From NCBI GenBank assembly GCA_021442155.1, contig JAKCPB010000348.1, positions 61,666 to 125,665 on the forward strand: DNA of 64,000 nucleotides. The letters run 5' to 3'. Origin of the DNA: Cymbidium sinense. Its lineage: Eukaryota > Streptophyta > Magnoliopsida > Asparagales > Orchidaceae. The translations under genes were made by a program, and so were the position numbers. The notes beneath the pieces are model-generated. The model saw nothing but the letters and a program-made list of their open reading frames with translations. It did not search any database and was not told the DNA's origin. Positions 63,601-64,000 of the stretch are shown piece by piece (position 1 is the stretch's first letter; each line of letters starts with the position of its first letter).

Positions 63601-64000
63601 GGAAAAGAAGGCATGCAAAATTCATAAAGAATTAAAATCATCCATAAGATGGAGAGAAGGATGCAAAAGATGGACTTAGAGAAGCAAAAATTTCATCAAA
63701 GCAAGATGGCCCAAAACTTCTTCTTCTAGTTTAAGCCCATGGTTAAAGAAGTAGAGGGTGATGCATCAACAACTATCCATCCAATAAGTGAGAACCAAAA
63801 TTCAACTTTGCTAATAAGATGAAAGAAACAAAATCATATTTTATTGAAATAGTTCTCATCATTGTCCATATCTTATATGGAGGTAAACTTTGTAGAATGC
63901 CCAGTAAAGAAAGCTAGACATGAAAGAAAAAACATCTTATATGAAGATTAGCTCCTTATAATTCTTATCTAATAATTCTAGAAGTATCACAACTTTGATG
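60635..64000. other. AT-rich intergenic region, no recognisable gene
   Basis: The word GGTTATGGTCATGCAATCAT occurs twice about 45 bp apart (about 61982 and 62027) in a region rich in ATGATT/AATCAT words. The ORFs at 61802-62041 and 62359-62658 come from that word bias and have no recognisable domain. I see nothing else I can support. Confidence 0.5.

Overview
This window looks like nuclear DNA of a flowering plant. It is very AT-rich, has long (GA)n and (TA)n microsatellites, and carries nested LTR retrotransposons, a plant-type L1 LINE, an intronless PLS-class pentatricopeptide-repeat (PPR) gene and a seven-exon MATE/DTX transporter gene. A monocot is possible, but nothing here proves it. 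No tRNA, rRNA, CRISPR array or prokaryotic feature was seen. Both host genes are broken by small indels in the sequence as given, so I found no intact host protein-coding gene.

Layout. 1-5393: partial copy of a giant LTR, minus-strand sense, running off the left edge. 5411-7646: a 2.2-kb AT-rich inverted repeat (foldback) whose arms carry matching (GA)n and (CT)n tracts. 7647-12840: AT-rich intergenic DNA with no recognisable gene. 12954-15494: PPR pseudogene (+). 16103-42705: one large Tat/Ogre-like Ty3/gypsy element read on the minus strand. Its 3' LTR is at 16103-23952, its shrunken internal region with an integrase remnant at 23953-26963, and its primer-binding site near 26938-26954. Its 5' LTR is split into 26964-31551 and 39309-42705 by a nested solo LTR of the same family in the opposite orientation (31552-39308). 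All three complete LTRs come out at about 7.8-8.0 kb, which is exceptionally long.

42706-47600: further decayed retroelement material, including a candidate LTR promoter with a TATA motif, a splice-donor-like site and a 305-bp tandem duplication. 49010-55728: MATE gene (-) with seven recognisable exons, mostly canonical splice sites and three frameshifts. Its 3.8-kb first intron holds an L1 LINE remnant flanked by an unusually long direct repeat of about 120 bp. 57440-57665: another fragment of the giant LTR. 57790-59880: candidate LTR plus gag remnant of a second Tat-type element (+). 60164-60217: a T20 tract between perfect 17-bp direct repeats, which looks like a poly(A)-only retroposition scar. 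The rest, to 64000, is AT-rich DNA with no gene I can support.

How it fits together. The locus reads as two old host genes about 33 kb apart, separated mainly by one nested giant-LTR element and its decay products. The host-gene disruptions are mostly one- or two-base indels rather than stop substitutions. Assembly error should therefore be excluded before calling both genes dead.
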